From: Lumbricus rubellus
Taxonomy: Eukaryota; Annelida; Clitellata; Crassiclitellata; Lumbricidae
Reading direction: 5' to 3'
DNA: 64,000 nt
Assembly: GCA_945859605.1 (NCBI GenBank)
Contig: OX243815.1
Location: forward strand, 31,588,118 to 31,652,117
Part shown: positions 61,990 through 64,000 of the stretch, in pieces
Position numbering within the stretch: position 1 is the stretch's first letter
Layout of the letters: each line of letters begins with the position of its first letter
Position numbers and translations under genes: made by a program
The notes under the pieces: generated by a model
The model's input: the letters and a program-made list of their open reading frames with translations, nothing else
Database searches by the model: none
Told to the model about the DNA's origin: nothing

Positions 61990-62226
61990 GAGCTGAGAAT
62001 AATAATAATATCTTTTCTTTATTGAAACGCCTGCAAGACGCACCACGCTTTCCACTTACAAGTTATGCAGTAATCTTATTTAAACTTAACTACCAACTGA
62101 GCAGACAGCTTTGAAATTACATTGGCACTAATAGCAGCCTACAAATCAAAACCGCCCAATGGGGGCTCGAACCTGCTACCTGTCGCACTCTTGGCCAGTG
62201 TGTTAACCATTACTCTACCAGCCTCA
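61990..62226 (-). mobile_element. tRNA-derived SINE, second family (fullest copy)
   Basis: On the minus strand: GGCTGGTAGAGTAATGG (A-box-like), GGTTCGAGCCCCC (B box), TTTGTAGGCTGCTATTAG, and a tail TTCAATAAAGAAAAGATATT followed by (ATT)n. Confidence 0.8.
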
Positions 62227-62317
62227 GTTTGGGCAAGAACTCATTTATCTTGAAATTCCCGCTTCCAATTTACGCAGCAATTTTTTCAACAATTCAACCT
62301 TTTCATTTCATTACAAA

Positions 62318-62796
62318 ATTGGTAATGTTCTCCTTTAGCGTCCGAAATTATTTCAATGGTTTCAATGGTAGCATCCAATAATAAATACTCTGGGTTTAAA
62401 TGATCGTTTCACCTCAGCGTCCAAAAAAATTGATGTCATTCGCCTCATTCAATAGTTGCTATCCAACTTCTATTTATATAACAATTATTTTTCTTCATTC
62501 CAGCTCCAGTTAGGCAAGAACATTTTCATCAATCCAGCTTCAATTTCAGGCTTTTCAGCAGAATGCCTGCACTAACCCTAAAACTAACCCTAATTAACCG
62601 ACCCTCACGACGCCTAACCCGAGCCCTAACCAACACTCATGCGCTAAATCCCGCTTCTATTTCGTCGGGAAATATTTTTCATCTAATTTATAAATTTTAA
62701 CCGGCGAGACGCGTAAAACACGCAGCTGAAAACATGTAGTATATATAATAGGATGCTACATTGAAATAATTTCGGATGCTAAAGGAAAACATTACC
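62318..62796. mobile_element. Inverted-repeat element with telomere-like core
   Basis: About 50-bp ends are reverse complements: the left end GGTAATGTTCTCCTTTAGCG at 62318, and the right end, reversed, GGTAATGTTTTCCTTTAGCA ending at 62796. The core (62565-62645) on the minus strand reads GTTGGTTAGGGCTCGGGTTA, then GCGTCGTGAGGGTCGG and TTAGGGTTAG, the same module as at 33845 and 53854. There is no coding capacity. Confidence 0.6.
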
Positions 62797-63457
62797 TGTG
62801 CAAAATTATTGTTCACCCATCCAGCTTCGATTTCAGCTAGATTGTTTTAATAATTTATGCCATTTGTATTTGAATAAAAATTATTTTCACCATTCCAACT
62901 TCTACTTAGCAAGATTTCTTACATATTCTTGGCATCAATCGGACCAGCGCTGACCCACACAATGACGAATGGTTTATGACGCCAACATAAATGCCTAACC
63001 CTCGGAATGAAAATATTCTTGCTTACATTAGTTAGATTGCAGAAAATTTATTGCTTAAATGGAATTGGATTGAGTAAACGTGTATTTTAGCACATGTGGT
63101 AAATTATTCGCCATTGCATGGGTTTCAGCATTAGTCGCCTGGCGGTCCGCTAGTCACTTCGTTCTTGAAAACGTTCACACGTAACTTCTGATCAATTGAC
63201 ATCATGAGTACTGTGTTAGTCAGTCTAATCTGCAAGGTTTGGCATTTTGGGGTCAACCTGAATTTCGAAACCAGACCCCCAAAACGTTAAAAATACACAA
63301 GCATCTGATTTCCGGAAACTAGCTTTTAGTAGAATCTGGGACTAATAATAATTATGATATTAGTCCAAGGTAAAATACACGGAGCCGCGTGCTTCAATGC
63401 GTGTCAAAAGTGATATCTTTATGCAACAAAGCAAAGACAAACAAAATATTAACTCAC

Positions 63458-63558
63458 CGTTTTAACGTCAGGACTATAAATTGCCAAGGCACACAAAACG
63501 CATGGAAATCTAGACAAAATGTCACATTGATCGTTTCTTTGTTAAACTTGATCGCCAT
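63458..63558 (-). CDS. Candidate first coding exon of an unrecognised gene
   Basis: The minus strand has AAGAAAATGGCG (A at -3, G at +4), an in-frame TGA just upstream, 33 open codons (MAIKFNKETINVTFC, then WQFIVLTLK) and a strong donor CG|GTGAGT, leaving phase 2. A second ATG 23 bp upstream in another frame (GAAAAATGGCGC) would make an uORF or an alternative start. ACTTCCGG, an ETS-type site common at housekeeping promoters, lies just above. Later exons could not be joined with confidence. No family was recognised. Confidence 0.4.
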
Positions 63559-64000
63559 TTTCTTCGCTCAATTGCGCCATTTTTCCGGAAGTGCACCATA
63601 GACATGGTACATGATATGTAAGATGCGCAACCGCTTAATTTAATTAAGTAAGTAAGGGTACTCCATTAAAAGCAAGCGAACTCTAAGCACTTAACATGTC
63701 CATTTTTTACTAATGGCGGTAAAGAACTGTAATTACGAGAATATTATACACTGCCATTTACCCTAAGTCATGCCCCAAATATGATTCGACTCTTGCTGAA
63801 AATGCAGATAAATTTTTTTGTAAATAAGAAGTTGTGCGCTAGGCCTAGACCTAAAATTTAAAACCTTAGGCCCTACTAATTTAACTCTCGACCGTTTAGG
63901 ACAGTGTCAGATCATATTTTCGCATGATACTGCATACATTTTATGCAGCTCTAACAATGCTAGAAGATGGAAAATATAATTATACGACAAGGACAAAAGC

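Overview
This is animal nuclear DNA. It is AT-rich, intron-rich and full of transposon debris, with short exons and canonical GT..AG introns. Abundant AGGCCTA-type words and the mix of CR1/L2-like LINEs, tRNA-derived SINEs, hAT, Tc1/mariner and piggyBac-type mini-elements suggest a marine invertebrate, possibly a deuterostome such as an echinoderm. That placement is an impression, not a determination. Most of the long open frames in the window are chance frames or microsatellite frames; the real genes were assembled exon by exon from splice sites, reading phase and protein similarity.

Layout. All recognisable host genes read on the minus strand. (1) 2474-13396 is a complete 16-coding-exon orthologue of CSDE1/UNR, the multi-cold-shock-domain RNA-binding protein (857 codons, all phases consistent). 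(2) 13.6-20 kb is intergenic. (3) About 20.0-53.1 kb is a tandem array of three EF-hand rhomboid intramembrane proteases: copy A (22978-34241, 10 exons, 409 aa), copy B (37323-46455, 10 exons, 397 aa) and copy C (49100-52738, only the last 5 exons, N-terminal half absent). The homologous blocks include 3' flanks, introns and, for A and B, the promoter region. Copy C is a mosaic: its 3' half is nearly identical to A, its 5' half is closer to B, and homology stops abruptly at about 53118. (4) 53.1-64 kb is transposon-rich and contains pieces of at least one unrecognised gene (a candidate first exon at 63458-63558 and a candidate terminal exon at 58808-59166, both minus).

Mobile DNA. Paralogous introns give empty sites, so several insertions can be proven inside the window: a 585-bp hAT relic with an 8-bp target duplication in copy C, and a LINE 3' end with an 11-bp duplication plus a SINE in copy A. 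Six very short palindromic elements bounded by TTAA are scattered through the window. Three loci share a telomere-like module (TTAGGG variants mixed with GTCGTGAGGGTCGG) sitting between inverted repeats; one has clear terminal inverted repeats and a 10-bp target duplication.

Functionally, CSDE1 is a cytoplasmic translation/mRNA-stability regulator. The rhomboids would cleave transmembrane substrates in the secretory pathway or plasma membrane, with a cytosolic EF-hand probably making them calcium-responsive. The two kinds of gene are neighbours but show no obvious functional link.
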